A stretch of DNA of 64,000 nt from CAWDMC01 sp963803295 (GCA_963803295.1 CAWDMC010000002.1:62001-126000), one strand, 5' to 3'; shown: positions 41,980-51,012, counted from the stretch's first letter. Numbers and translations are program-made. Notes: generated from the sequence alone by a model not told the origin.

Positions 41980-42305
41980 AAGGCACCTCGAACGTCCCGC
42001 TTGGACGTCCCCCAAGGTAAAGAGAGGCAAGTTCGTTGCCAATTTGGTTGGAGTTCGAAATTCGTCCTAATCAATTGATTTGGATGTCTTTCTATCTGAG
42101 GCGCCCGAACTCGGACAGTTTCCTCTCGGTCGCACAGGACTCAGGGGGACCGGCAATGGCCCTTTTCAGCCACCCGCTATGGTGCATCTCAACCAACCGG
42201 GACTCGGGCCGAGACGGCGACAGAATTCGTGTCCGCGTCAGAAGTGTCAATGTTATTGAATCCGTGTTCTTTCAGTGATCCGTTGGCAGCAAAGTGTTGG
42301 GCCCT

Positions 42306-42344
42306 GTTACACAATCTTCACATTGCTTTCACTTCTGCTTAACC
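42306..42344 (+). promoter_or_regulatory. Candidate Pho box upstream of pstS
   Basis: Four hexamers at exact 11-bp steps: GTTACA (42306), TTCACA (42317), TTCACT (42328) and TTAACC (42339). The tandem 11-bp direct-repeat design and TTMACA-like core are those of PhoB/PhoP binding sites. It lies in the 710-bp gap before pstS (41980-42691), with about 350 bases of leader to the gene; the rest of that gap holds no gene I can support. Confidence 0.55.
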
Positions 42345-42691
42345 AGGTCGATCCATCATACCGGGTTAAGAGTTCAGGCCCGAAGCTATATCAAACGCAA
42401 GATTGAACGACTCATGCGACCCGTTGCACGGCAGAAGCACTCTGCCAGCAAGAGTTGAGTTTTGCCCGGAACCTCAGCCAGGGCCCGGAGCCCGTGTCAG
42501 TTGGGATGGGCAAGCCCAAGGGGCCCCCGGGGTGCACAGCACTATTTCTTCAGGTTAGGAGTGGGCTGCTTACATGGAATCTCTTCGCGATGAGTCTTGA
42601 GATCTCGCGCTCTCGCGGACGGACTTCAACAGAAAATAACTTGCACGTAATTTGCGGATAACAAATCTGTCCAATAATCAGGGAGGTTTCA

Positions 42692-43756
42692 ATGAGAGTT
42701 TGCAGCCGAGCAATAGCAAGGCTCAGTTTATGTGTGGGTTTACTCGTAATTGCCAGTGTAGTGCTGTTAACGCCCTCCTCTCCGGCGCCGGCAGTCCCAG
42801 CCGACCGACTCCAAATAAATGCTGCCGGCGCCACCTTCCCTTACCCGATCTACTCGAAGTGGTTTGACGAGTACCACAAGCTGCGCGGCGACATCGAGAT
42901 CAACTATCAGTCGATTGGGTCAGGCGGAGGAATTCGCCAACTGCAGTCGGGCACGGTGGATTTCGGCGCTTCAGACATGCCCCTTAAAGATGAGCAAGCC
43001 TCTCAGTTCAAGGTGAAGGTCCTGCACTTTCCGACGGTTCTAGGGGCAGATGTTCCCTCCTATAACCTCCCTGGCGTTACGGCGGACCTGAAATTCACGC
43101 AGAAGGCGCTGGCTGGGATCTATCTGGGCAAAATCACCAAATGGAACGATCCGGAGATTACCAAGGCCAACCCTGGCGCCAACTTGCCCGGTGATGATAT
43201 CGTGGTGGTTCATCGCTCCGACGGTAGTGGCACGACCTTCATCTGGACCGACTTCCTTTCCAAGGTAAGTGAAGAGTGGAAGTCGAAGGTTGGAGCGAAC
43301 ACTTCGGTGAACTGGCCCGTGGGGCTAGGGGGCAAGGGGAACGAGGGAGTGTCGGGAACCGTGAAAACCACCCCGAACTCAATCGGCTATGTTGAACTAA
43401 TCTACGCTGTGCAGACGAAGCTACCCTATGGATCTGTGGAGAACTCCGCGGGCAAGTTCATCAAGGCCGATTTGGCCAGCGTCACGGCGGCAGCGGCAGG
43501 CGCCGCCAAGAGCATGCCGGATGACTTTCGTGTTTCAATCACCAACGCTCCCGGCGCTACTGCTTATCCTATCTCCAGCTTTACCTGGCTGCTTATCCCT
43601 TCCGAGATCCAGGATGCGGCCAAACGCGATGCGATCAAGGCCTTTCTGAAGTGGATGTTGACTGACGGCCAGAAAGACTGCGAAGCTTTGGCTTACGCGC
43701 AACTCCCTAAAGCGGTGGTGGGGAAGGAAACAAAGCAAATCTCTGAAATTAAGTAG
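42692..43756 (+). CDS. pstS: Periplasmic phosphate-binding protein
   Basis: 354 residues. Signal peptide SLCVGLLVIASVVLLTPSSP. Phosphate-binding residues are visible in NAAGATFPYPIYSKWF, IGSGGGIRQLQSGTVDFGASD and RSDGSGTTFIWTDFL, and YAQLPKAVV lies near the C-terminus; all are typical of PstS. It captures inorganic phosphate in the periplasm for the PstCAB channel. It heads the pstSCAB-phoU operon, with GGGAGG before the ATG and a Pho box upstream. Confidence 0.94.
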   Translation: MRVCSRAIARLSLCVGLLVIASVVLLTPSSPAPAVPADRLQINAAGATFPYPIYSKWFDEYHKLRGDIEINYQSIGSGGGIRQLQSGTVDFGASDMPLKDEQASQFKVKVLHFPTVLGADVPSYNLPGVTADLKFTQKALAGIYLGKITKWNDPEITKANPGANLPGDDIVVVHRSDGSGTTFIWTDFLSKVSEEWKSKVGANTSVNWPVGLGGKGNEGVSGTVKTTPNSIGYVELIYAVQTKLPYGSVENSAGKFIKADLASVTAAAAGAAKSMPDDFRVSITNAPGATAYPISSFTWLLIPSEIQDAAKRDAIKAFLKWMLTDGQKDCEALAYAQLPKAVVGKETKQISEIK

Positions 43757-43764
43757 ACACAACC

Positions 43765-44751
43765 ATGGCCACTACTGCGTCTGTTCCTCGCCCCGGTCCT
43801 CCCACTGGGGGCCGGGTGCGGGTGTTCATAAGACGACTCAAGACGGGCGATGAAGTTGCGTTCCTTATTACGTTTAGCTTCGCCGCTTCCATCGTTGCCA
43901 TCACCTCATTGGTGGTTTATGAGTTGTGGATCAACTCGTCTTTGCCGCGGCACCAGTTCGGGTGGAATTTCTTCTGGACATCCACCTGGGATCCCGTGGA
44001 CGGCGAGTTTGGGGCGCTGCCTTTTATCTACGGCACTCTTATAACATCGGCGCTGGCCATGCTGATTTCGATACCGCTGGGCGTCGGGGCCGCAATCTTC
44101 CTGTCGGAGCTGGCACCGGCGACAATCTCCGATTACCTGATCTTTGTGATCGAATTGCTGGCGGCAGTACCGAGCGTGATCTTTGGTTTACTGGGCATCT
44201 TCATCCTGGTGCCCGTGATGCGACTTTATGTGGAGCCGGCGCTGCGCGGTACGCTTGGCTTCCTGCCGCTATTTCAAGGGCCGATGTACGGCATCGGCTT
44301 CCTGACCGCCGGCATCGTCCTGGCAATCATGAGCGTTCCCTACATCATCTCGGTATCGCGCGAGGTGTTACGAGCGGTGCCGGTGGATCAACGCGAGGCA
44401 GCGCTGGCTCTAGGCGCCACGCGTTGGGAGACTACCTGGCAGATTGTTGTTCCCTACGCGCGAACCGGCATCATGGGCTCGATCTTCCTTGGCCTCGCGA
44501 GAGCTCTCGGCGAAACGATGGCAGTGACCATGGTGATCGGCAACACTCCCCAGATCAAGGCCTCACTGTTCGCCTCCGGCTACTCCATCGCCGCTGTGAT
44601 CGCCAACGAATTCACCGAGGCCACCGGCAACCTCTACCTGCAATCGCTGATTGAGTTGGGCCTGGTGCTTTTCCTGGTGACCATCGTCGTCAACGGGTTC
44701 GCCAGGGTTCTCATTATCGTGACGACGCGGCGCGGGAGCCAACACGCATGA
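43765..44751 (+). CDS. pstC: Phosphate ABC transporter permease PstC
   Basis: 328 residues with six membrane segments; the binding-protein-dependent transport signature EAALALGATRWETTWQIVVP (about 210-229) is the EAA loop that docks to PstB. It follows pstS by eight bases and its stop overlaps the pstA start (ATGA at 44748-44751). With PstA it forms the high-affinity phosphate channel in the inner membrane. Confidence 0.94.
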   Translation: MATTASVPRPGPPTGGRVRVFIRRLKTGDEVAFLITFSFAASIVAITSLVVYELWINSSLPRHQFGWNFFWTSTWDPVDGEFGALPFIYGTLITSALAMLISIPLGVGAAIFLSELAPATISDYLIFVIELLAAVPSVIFGLLGIFILVPVMRLYVEPALRGTLGFLPLFQGPMYGIGFLTAGIVLAIMSVPYIISVSREVLRAVPVDQREAALALGATRWETTWQIVVPYARTGIMGSIFLGLARALGETMAVTMVIGNTPQIKASLFASGYSIAAVIANEFTEATGNLYLQSLIELGLVLFLVTIVVNGFARVLIIVTTRRGSQHA

Positions 44752-45596
44752 ATAAGAGCCTGGCTTTACGCAAACTGATCAACAACGTCATGCTTTCTCT
44801 CACCGGCGTTTGCGCGCTGCTCTCGATCTCGGTGCTCTTTTTTATTCTCGGATATCTGATTTATAACGGTGGCCGCGCCCTAAGCTGGAGTTTTCTAACC
44901 AAGCTACCGACTCCCGTGGGCGAGGCCGGCGGCGGCATGGCCAATGCCATTGTGGGGAGCGGTGTGGTCCTGCTGATCGCGGCCGTGACCGGCGTCCCCA
45001 TCGGTTTCATGGGTGGCGTTTACCTGGCAGAGTTTGGCGGTAAGACTTTCCCGTTTGTGGTTCGATACATGGCGGACCTGCTGAACGGCGTGCCCTCGAT
45101 TGTCATGGGCATCGTCGCTTACGCCATCATCGTCATTCCGATGCACCGCTTCTCCGCCTATGCCGGAGGTATAGCGCTCGGTTTCATGCTGATCCCCATT
45201 GTCCTGCGTACCACTGAGGAATTCTTGAGGGCCGTACCCATGTCGTTGCGGGAGGGCGCCCTGGCCCTGGGAGCGCACAAGTGGCGCGCGATCCTCACCG
45301 TGGTGATACCAGCCGGCTATCGCGGCATTCTTACTGGCATCATGTTGAGCCTGGCGCGGGTGGCGGGGGAGACAGCGCCGTTGCTCTTTACCAGCTTCAG
45401 CAATCGCTTCTGGGCGCACGGACTCGGTGAGCCAACTGCCACCCTGCCGGTGATGATTTACACCTACGCTGTTGCCCCCTACGAAGACTGGCATCAGCAG
45501 GCCTGGGCGGCAGGCTTGGTCTTGTTGGGCCTTGTTTTGCTTGCTAATATAGGGGCAAGAGCCGTAATGTCCAGGGGTACAATCACTGCAAGGTGA
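44748..45596 (+). CDS. pstA: Phosphate ABC transporter permease PstA
   Basis: 282 residues, six membrane segments; the EAA loop is MSLREGALALGAHKWRAILTVVIP (about 165-188), and GEAGGGMANAIVGSGVVLLIAAV and VPSIVMGIVAYAIIVIP are typical PstA segments. It overlaps pstC at its start and its TGA overlaps an in-frame GTG of the pstB frame. It forms the second half of the phosphate channel. Confidence 0.94.
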   Translation: MNKSLALRKLINNVMLSLTGVCALLSISVLFFILGYLIYNGGRALSWSFLTKLPTPVGEAGGGMANAIVGSGVVLLIAAVTGVPIGFMGGVYLAEFGGKTFPFVVRYMADLLNGVPSIVMGIVAYAIIVIPMHRFSAYAGGIALGFMLIPIVLRTTEEFLRAVPMSLREGALALGAHKWRAILTVVIPAGYRGILTGIMLSLARVAGETAPLLFTSFSNRFWAHGLGEPTATLPVMIYTYAVAPYEDWHQQAWAAGLVLLGLVLLANIGARAVMSRGTITAR

Positions 45597-45604
45597 TAAA
45601 AACT

Positions 45605-46447
45605 ATGAGTAGTATTGCCAACACTCCCGTTAGGAACCAGCAGTCCGGACCACCACAGGAGAATATGGCGGTTACGAACCAAGTGTCCTCATCCAAGCTT
45701 GTGAAGATCCGAGCGTCGGCCCTGAACTTCTATTATGGGACGAAGCAGGCCCTTTTCGACATAAATCTGGAAGTGCCGGAAAAAAAAGTGACGGCTTTGA
45801 TCGGCCCATCTGGTTGCGGTAAATCCACCTTCCTGCGCACCCTGAACCGGATGTATGAAACCATCCGGCACAGCCGGGTGGAGGGCGAGATCGCGCTTGA
45901 TGGCGAAGACGCTTTGGGCATGGAGGTCGCGCAACTGCGACGTCGCGTGGGCATGGTCTTCCAGAAGTCGAACCCCTTTCCCAAGACGATCTTCGAGAAT
46001 ATCGCCTACGGCTCACGCATTAACGGATGGGATCGCAAGTCGGGTACAATCCAAGAAATTGTGGAGCGCAGCCTGAAGCGTGCCGCCCTTTGGGAAGAGG
46101 TGAAGGACTCGCTGCATAAATCAGCGTACGCGCTTTCCGGCGGCCAGCAGCAGCGTCTGTGCATTGCGCGGGCATTGGCCGTAGATCCGGAGGTGCTGCT
46201 CCTCGACGAGCCATGCTCTGCGCTCGATCCCATATCCACTTCCAAGATCGAAGAGCTGCTGTTCGTTCTGAAGGAGAGCTGCACGATCGTGATTGTCACC
46301 CACAACATGCAGCAGGCAGCGCGCACTTCTGATTTTACCGGATTCTTCCTGCTGGGACGTTTGATTGAGGTGGGAGTGACGGGGCAGATCTTCAAGAAAC
46401 CGGCGAAGAAGGAAACGGAAGACTACATCACGGGTCGGTTTGGGTAA
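45605..46447 (+). CDS. pstB: Phosphate ABC transporter ATPase
   Basis: 280 residues from ATG 45605, chosen because AAGGTGA lies about nine bases upstream; GTG 45593 and ATG 45665 are in frame. Walker A GPSGCGKST (67-75), Q-loop FQKSNPFPKTIFENIAYG, signature LSGGQQQRL, Walker B VLLLDEPCSALDP and the switch THNMQQAAR are complete. It powers phosphate import. An N-terminal extension of about 30 residues precedes the ABC domain, more than in most PstB. Confidence 0.95.
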   Translation: MSSIANTPVRNQQSGPPQENMAVTNQVSSSKLVKIRASALNFYYGTKQALFDINLEVPEKKVTALIGPSGCGKSTFLRTLNRMYETIRHSRVEGEIALDGEDALGMEVAQLRRRVGMVFQKSNPFPKTIFENIAYGSRINGWDRKSGTIQEIVERSLKRAALWEEVKDSLHKSAYALSGGQQQRLCIARALAVDPEVLLLDEPCSALDPISTSKIEELLFVLKESCTIVIVTHNMQQAARTSDFTGFFLLGRLIEVGVTGQIFKKPAKKETEDYITGRFG

Positions 46448-46478
46448 TAGACAGGAATGGCTTAAGGCTAAAGGATGA

Positions 46479-46582
46479 AGGCACAAGGTGAGAGCGTACC
46501 GTTGTGGAGAGCGAACCACTTCGGCTAGGCCACCCATCTTACGAAAAGGAGTTCGCGACTTTTCAACCTTTGCCTTGTGCCT
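46479..46582. repeat. Inverted repeat in pstB-phoU spacer
   Basis: AGGCACAAGG (46479-46488) and CCTTGTGCCT (46573-46582) are perfect 10-bp inverted repeats 84 bp apart, with further partial pairing on both sides (GGCTAAAGG with CCTTTG). They lie in the spacer before phoU. The frame open across this spacer (from 46504) therefore reads through a repeat and is not part of PhoU. Confidence 0.55.
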
Positions 46583-46605
46583 GTGGCTTTCACAAGGAGA
46601 GCGAA

Positions 46606-47295
46606 TTGCGTCACTTCGAAGAGCAGCTCGATGAATTGCAGCATCGCCTCATGCAGATGAGCGGACTCGTGGAGTCCGCAGTTTACCGCAGTATTTTGGC
46701 GCTCGTGGAGAAGGATGCCGATCAGGCGAACCAGGTTCTGCAAAAGGAGTCCGAGATCAACCGCATGGAGATCGATATTGACGATCTCGCTGTGCGCCTG
46801 CTGGCGCTCGATCAGCCGGTGGCGAGCGATCTCCGGTTTATCACTGCGGCGATCAAGATCAATGGCGATCTCGAGCGCATGGGCGACTTGGCCGCCAGCA
46901 TCGCCGAGCGCTCCCTGGTATTGATGCGCGAGCCGCTGGTGAAGCCGCTTATCGATATTCCTCACATGGCAAACCTGACCGAGTCGATGGTGCGCAAGGC
47001 CCTCGACTCGTTTGTGAAGCGGGATTCGGATCTGGCGCGCTCCGTCTTGCTTTCAGACGACGCTGTGGATGAGTTTCGTGACTCGATTTACAACGAGCTC
47101 ATCGACTATATGCAGAAGGACCCCACCACCGTGCGGCAATCGGTGAGCCTCATGTTTGTGGCACGCAACCTGGAGCGTATCGCTGACCACGCCACGAATA
47201 TTGCCGAGGATGTGCTTTATCTGGTGGATGGTGTGGATGTCAGACATCATGCCGAGGTTCGCACCGACGCCGAGCAGAAACCCCTGGCCAGTTAG
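46606..47295 (+). CDS. phoU: Phosphate-signalling regulator PhoU
   Basis: The start is set at TTG 46606: AAGGAGAG lies five bases before it, and the product then begins LRHFEEQLDELQHRLMQMSGL as PhoU proteins do. 229 residues, two PhoU helical repeats with metal-binding-type motifs: ELINGDLERMGDLAASIAER-like KINGDLERMGDLAASI and FVARNLERIADHATNIAE. It links transporter activity to the PhoR/PhoB-type regulators. It is the last gene of the operon and is followed by a terminator. Confidence 0.93.
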   Translation: MRHFEEQLDELQHRLMQMSGLVESAVYRSILALVEKDADQANQVLQKESEINRMEIDIDDLAVRLLALDQPVASDLRFITAAIKINGDLERMGDLAASIAERSLVLMREPLVKPLIDIPHMANLTESMVRKALDSFVKRDSDLARSVLLSDDAVDEFRDSIYNELIDYMQKDPTTVRQSVSLMFVARNLERIADHATNIAEDVLYLVDGVDVRHHAEVRTDAEQKPLAS

Positions 47296-47331
47296 TTCCC
47301 GAGGCTCGGCCCGGAGTGCTCCGCTCGAAGC

Positions 47332-47356
47332 ACGCCCTTTTGAAAGGCGTTTTTTT
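47332..47356 (+). terminator. Intrinsic terminator after phoU
   Basis: ACGCC and GGCGT pair around CTTTTGAAA (with further T-A pairing possible), directly followed by a run of seven T. It lies 37 bases after the phoU stop and should end the pst transcript. Confidence 0.7.
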
Positions 47357-47572
47357 CGGTAGTACATCAGGCGTTGTTAGTCCTCTTGTATATTCTTCCC
47401 GCGTCCAACCCTCTGGCACAATCTGCATCGAATCTGGAAAGGCGTGCTTGTGGCCTTTCGCGATTTTTCTTTGACTCCGGTTCGCCATTGATGTTGAAAT
47501 GAGAAGGCTGACCTTGGTTTTTGGTCTGCTGCCCGCTCCGGCACAGCAAAATAGCAAGATTGAGGGCTTTGA

Positions 47573-48337
47573 ATGAAAAGAAAGCTTTTGTTTGCAATAT
47601 TACCAAGCGCGCTTGCGCTGACGCTGGCGGCTAATCTTCGTGCCCAGGATGCCCCGGACTCCACCGATGACAATAACCCCGACCAAGTGATTGTCCCCGA
47701 GGGTACGGAGTTCAAGCTGCAGCTTCACACCACAATTAGCTCCAAAGCCTCTAAGAAGGGCGATCGTGTACTGACCACTCTGCTGGACCCCGTGGCGGTG
47801 GAGGATGAGGATGTTCTCCCTAAAGGCCTGCGAGTCGATGGTCACATCGGTGAAGTGAAGGAGGCGCGGCATCGCGGTAAGGGCGGGTATCTGACTATTG
47901 TGTTCGATACCATCGAGCTTCCCAGCGGAGAGAAACTCGCGATCCAGGGGTCGCTGACGGAAGTCTTTTCCACTGCGGGCAATGGTACGGCCAAAGTTGG
48001 TCCGGAAGGCGACCTGAAGGGTGGAGGCGGATCAAATCGAGAGAGGATTGCGCTGGTCACCGCTCCGACCATCGCTGGAGCCGCGGCTGGTGGAATTGGC
48101 GGGGGAATTGCCGCCGCCGCCGGCGGCATCTTGGCGGCTTACCTGATTCCCAAGGGCAAACAGGCTCAACTCGAGGCCGGTTCACTAGTCGGCATGCGTC
48201 TTGACCGGTACGTGGTCCTTACCGTGGCACCCGCCAATACCCAAGCTGCTCCCGCTGCCGGGACGGCTCCTGCAACTAACCCTCCTGCGCCTCCGGCTAA
48301 GGCTCCGGCCGCAGATCCGCCTGCGCCTACGCGATGA
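47573..48337 (+). CDS. Secreted protein with barrel-like domain and Pro/Ala tail
   Basis: 254 residues: signal peptide KRKLLFAILPSALALTLAAN and cleavage after LRAQ. The body IVPEGTEFKLQLHTTISSKA, SKKGDRVLTTLLDPVAVED and LPKGLRVDGHIGEVKEARHRG resembles the beta-barrel of TrbI/VirB10-like or exported 'DUF' proteins, with a Gly/Ala-rich hydrophobic stretch (about 165-195) and a Pro/Ala tail. It is found alone between phoU and the GNAT gene. The function is unknown; an outer membrane or cell envelope role is likely. Confidence 0.5.
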   Translation: MKRKLLFAILPSALALTLAANLRAQDAPDSTDDNNPDQVIVPEGTEFKLQLHTTISSKASKKGDRVLTTLLDPVAVEDEDVLPKGLRVDGHIGEVKEARHRGKGGYLTIVFDTIELPSGEKLAIQGSLTEVFSTAGNGTAKVGPEGDLKGGGGSNRERIALVTAPTIAGAAAGGIGGGIAAAAGGILAAYLIPKGKQAQLEAGSLVGMRLDRYVVLTVAPANTQAAPAAGTAPATNPPAPPAKAPAADPPAPTR

Positions 48338-48489
48338 GCTTCTGCCGGGTCTTCTACAAAGGACGCCTGCCCGCACGAAAACGGCTTCGATGCTTCGCCG
48401 TTCCTCTTATCGAGATGCAGCTTGTTGAGCGGCCTCCTGCACGTCACTGTCGGCTTGGCGCGCAAGCAAGCTTCTGTGCAAAGGCTTCG

Positions 48490-49011
48490 TTACCGCAAGT
48501 TCTCAGGTATCAGAAATTCGACCAGCACCAGGTCGTGCCAGGCGCCCTCGAGCTTTCCGTGCTTTTCGTGTACGCCGACAACACGCCAGCCGGTAACCTG
48601 GCAGAGCTTGCGTCCGGCTTCATTCGCGGCGATGATGTTTCCAACTAGTTTGTAGTAGCCCTTCTCGCGAGCCACATCCTGCACGGCCCGCATCAGTTCC
48701 TGGCCCACCCCATGACCCCGCAGACTGCGATCGATGTAAATCGAGAGCTCGGCAATGCCCCGATAGCATGTCCGGGGGCTGTGAGGATTCAGCGAAGCCC
48801 ATCCCAAGAGCGTGTGCTTCACCTCTGCTACCAGCACCGGGTACTTCTCTGGCCGGGCCACCAGCCACAGGTAACGCTCTTCCGGCGACACGTAGGCGTT
48901 CTCGAACGTCGCAGCGCGATCCTGTACGCCCTGATTGTAGATGCGAGCCACTTCTTTCGCATCCTCAATGCGCGCCTGCCGGATCTTGATTGGCTCCGTC
49001 CATTCAGCCAT
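48490..49011 (-). CDS. GNAT N-acetyltransferase, PAT-like
   Basis: 173 residues with a GNAT fold: IRQARIEDAKEVARIYNQGV at the start, the acetyl-CoA loop SLRGHGVGQELMRAV (about 93-107, R/Q-x-x-G-x-G/A) and a C-terminal GWRVVGVHEKHGKLEGAWHD. The ending and 'IYNQGVQDRAATFE' resemble phosphinothricin/methionine-sulfoximine acetyltransferases. It probably acetylates a small amine in the cytoplasm. It is transcribed toward the gene at 47573. Confidence 0.85.
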   Translation of the reverse strand: MAEWTEPIKIRQARIEDAKEVARIYNQGVQDRAATFENAYVSPEERYLWLVARPEKYPVLVAEVKHTLLGWASLNPHSPRTCYRGIAELSIYIDRSLRGHGVGQELMRAVQDVAREKGYYKLVGNIIAANEAGRKLCQVTGWRVVGVHEKHGKLEGAWHDLVLVEFLIPENLR

Positions 49012-49227
49012 TCAACACCTGCCTTATGGGATTCCCGCCACGCACGCTTGGGGTGCCGGGGGCTGCTCTTAACGCTTACGGAGAATACCCAAGCGGGCGA
49101 TTCTATCCGGAACTGAGGGGTCAGAGCAACAGATCGTACCAGCCGTAAGTGGCACCCCTCGCCGGGTGGCGCGGTGATCGTGGCCATGTCGAAAGGTGTC
49201 GTAAAGGCAAGAGGCGCTGGTCCGCCC

Positions 49228-49283
49228 TCATTTCCGTCATTTCCGTTAGAGACTTGGTACAACTCCTCCGCTCGTGCTAGACT
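49228..49283 (+). promoter_or_regulatory. 9-bp direct repeat and promoter upstream of dehydrogenase
   Basis: TCATTTCCG occurs twice in tandem (49228-49245). Just downstream, TTGGTA (49254-49259) and TAGACT (49278-49283), spaced by 18 bp, make a plausible promoter about 36 bases before the gene at 49319. The remainder of 49012-49227 shows no gene. The repeat could be an operator. Confidence 0.4.
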
Positions 49284-49318
49284 CCGTTCAATCCGTTCCC
49301 AATAACAGGAGGACAACG

Positions 49319-50440
49319 ATGCGTGAACTTTCCCGCAGGGGTTTCCTTGGCAAAGTGGCTGCCGGGTCAACCAGCGCCGCCGCGATTTCACTTTCCGGAA
49401 CAAGCGCCGGTGCCGCGGCTGGCGACCCGCCGTTCCCCGCCGTGACCGAAAACTATCCATGGACTGAACCCGGGAAGGGCACTGCCGTGGATCACTTCAA
49501 AATCGTCACTCGCGCCGAAATTCCAGCCGCTTACCGGCAAAAGATTCTCGCGTACTCACCCGGTATCGAGTTGAGATTCTGCAACTCCGACGACGAATTC
49601 CGCCAGGAAGTCCGGGATGCCCACGTCATTTACGGGATCTTTGAACACGAAGATCTCGCTGCTGCGAAACAACTCCGGTGGATCCAGTGGCCGGCGGCCG
49701 GTGTGGAGAGCATTCTCTGGCCGGATCTGGTCCAGAGTCCAGTGGTCCTCACCAACATGCAGCGGGTGTTCGCCCCGCCAATCTCCGAGACCGTTTTCGC
49801 ACTGCTTCTGGCGCTCACTCGCGGCGTCAACCAGTATACCTTGCAGACTCAGCAAGGCGTCTGGAAACCGTTATCCGGGCACGTCGAAATCAGCGGCATG
49901 ACGATGGGTGTTGTGGGACTCGGCGGTAATGGGGCGGACACTGCCCAGCGCGCCCGCTACGGCTTCGATATGAAAGTGCTGGCGGTGGATCCGAAGCCGC
50001 TGCCTAAACCTGCATTCGTGGACGAACTGCATTCGCTCGAGTGGTTTCCGAAGATGGTGCCTGAGGTAGACGTCCTCGTAAGCGCCGCGCCTCTCACGCC
50101 GGTTTCGCAGAAAATGTTCAACGATTCAGTGTTTCGCGCCATGAAGTCCAGCGCATATTTCGTTAACATTTCCCGCGGCAAGCTGGTTGATACGCCAGCC
50201 CTAGTGAGCGCACTGAAGGATCGACGAATTGCCGGGGCAGGGCTTGATGTCAGCGACCCCGAACCCTTGCCCGTGGGCCATCCCTTGTGGAGCGCCGGCA
50301 ATGTCATCATTACCTGCCATTCGTCAGGTTTGTCGCCGCGCACCGATCCGCGCCGTCTTGAGCTGTTCGCCGAGAACGTAAGGCGGTACACCGAGGGTTT
50401 GCCGTTGTTGAATGTGGTGGATAAAACGCGAGGCTACTGA
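49319..50440 (+). CDS. Tat-exported D-2-hydroxyacid dehydrogenase family protein
   Basis: 373 residues; AGGAGG precedes the ATG at 49319. The N-terminus LSRRGFLGKVAAGSTSAAAI is a twin-arginine signal peptide. The rest is a D-isomer 2-hydroxyacid dehydrogenase: GVVGLGGNGADTAQRARYGF binds NAD(P), and the catalytic Arg, Glu and His are visible in VNISRGKLVDTPALVSAL, DPEPLPVGHPLW and ITCHSSG (His before SSG rather than xAG). Export of an NAD-dependent dehydrogenase is unusual: it may be folded with its cofactor and moved by Tat, and could use that cofactor as a tightly bound group. Confidence 0.75.
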   Translation: MRELSRRGFLGKVAAGSTSAAAISLSGTSAGAAAGDPPFPAVTENYPWTEPGKGTAVDHFKIVTRAEIPAAYRQKILAYSPGIELRFCNSDDEFRQEVRDAHVIYGIFEHEDLAAAKQLRWIQWPAAGVESILWPDLVQSPVVLTNMQRVFAPPISETVFALLLALTRGVNQYTLQTQQGVWKPLSGHVEISGMTMGVVGLGGNGADTAQRARYGFDMKVLAVDPKPLPKPAFVDELHSLEWFPKMVPEVDVLVSAAPLTPVSQKMFNDSVFRAMKSSAYFVNISRGKLVDTPALVSALKDRRIAGAGLDVSDPEPLPVGHPLWSAGNVIITCHSSGLSPRTDPRRLELFAENVRRYTEGLPLLNVVDKTRGY

Positions 50441-50543
50441 GAGATCGACAGTTAAGAGACAGTTAAGAGATGAGGCGTCAAGGGTGAAAGTGGCTCGAGA
50501 GCAAAAGCCGGAACCTTGAATCCCGAATTGGGGGGCGTGTGTT

Positions 50544-50996
50544 CTACTTACCGCCTTGGTCCGGGCCAGGAGGCGGGATGGGGCCGTTCAGTGTGTCCTG
50601 GGGCAGCGTGGAGCTCAGAAACGTCCTGTGTTCGCTCACCGCCTGGACGCCGGCCAGCAGATCGCGCCCCGAGTCGGACTTTACGATGTAGCCGCGGACT
50701 CCGGCCGCCAGAGCGTCAGACACCGTGATGAGTGAATCGTAGTTGCTCAGAATAAGTACTTCTATTTCCTGCAAAGACTTGCGGATGCGGCGGGCCGCTT
50801 TAATGCCATCGAGACCCGGCATGCTCAGGTCCAGGATGACCAAGTCAGGTAACAATTCAACAGTCTTCTCGACCGCCTCAAGACCATTAGCGGCCTCTCC
50901 GATCACCTGCCACCCGGAATGTGTTTCGAGCAGGGCGCGGAGCCCTCGGCGCACACCCTCGTGGTCGTCAGCTATTAAAATCCGCAGCGTGTTCAT
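50544..50996 (-). CDS. Stand-alone response regulator receiver
   Basis: 150 residues with one receiver domain: acidic pair ADDHEG near 10, the phosphorylation site DLVILDLSMPGLDG (Asp about 56) and IVKSDSGRD with the conserved Lys. The sequence RRGLRALLETHSGWQVIGEA matches the NarL/FixJ branch, but the output helix-turn-helix is missing and only a Pro/Gly tail (GPIPPPGPDQGGK) follows. It may act by protein contact, or the output domain has been lost. No kinase is adjacent. Three 9-bp repeats lie upstream. Confidence 0.75.
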   Translation of the reverse strand: MNTLRILIADDHEGVRRGLRALLETHSGWQVIGEAANGLEAVEKTVELLPDLVILDLSMPGLDGIKAARRIRKSLQEIEVLILSNYDSLITVSDALAAGVRGYIVKSDSGRDLLAGVQAVSEHRTFLSSTLPQDTLNGPIPPPGPDQGGK

Positions 50997-51012
50997 GAAA
51001 GCGAGCTTTTCC

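Noticed and set aside
42455..42661. Possible 68-codon gene upstream of pstS
   Set aside because: No good Shine-Dalgarno, no similarity to any family by eye, and it lies in the pst leader after the Pho box; likely non-coding.
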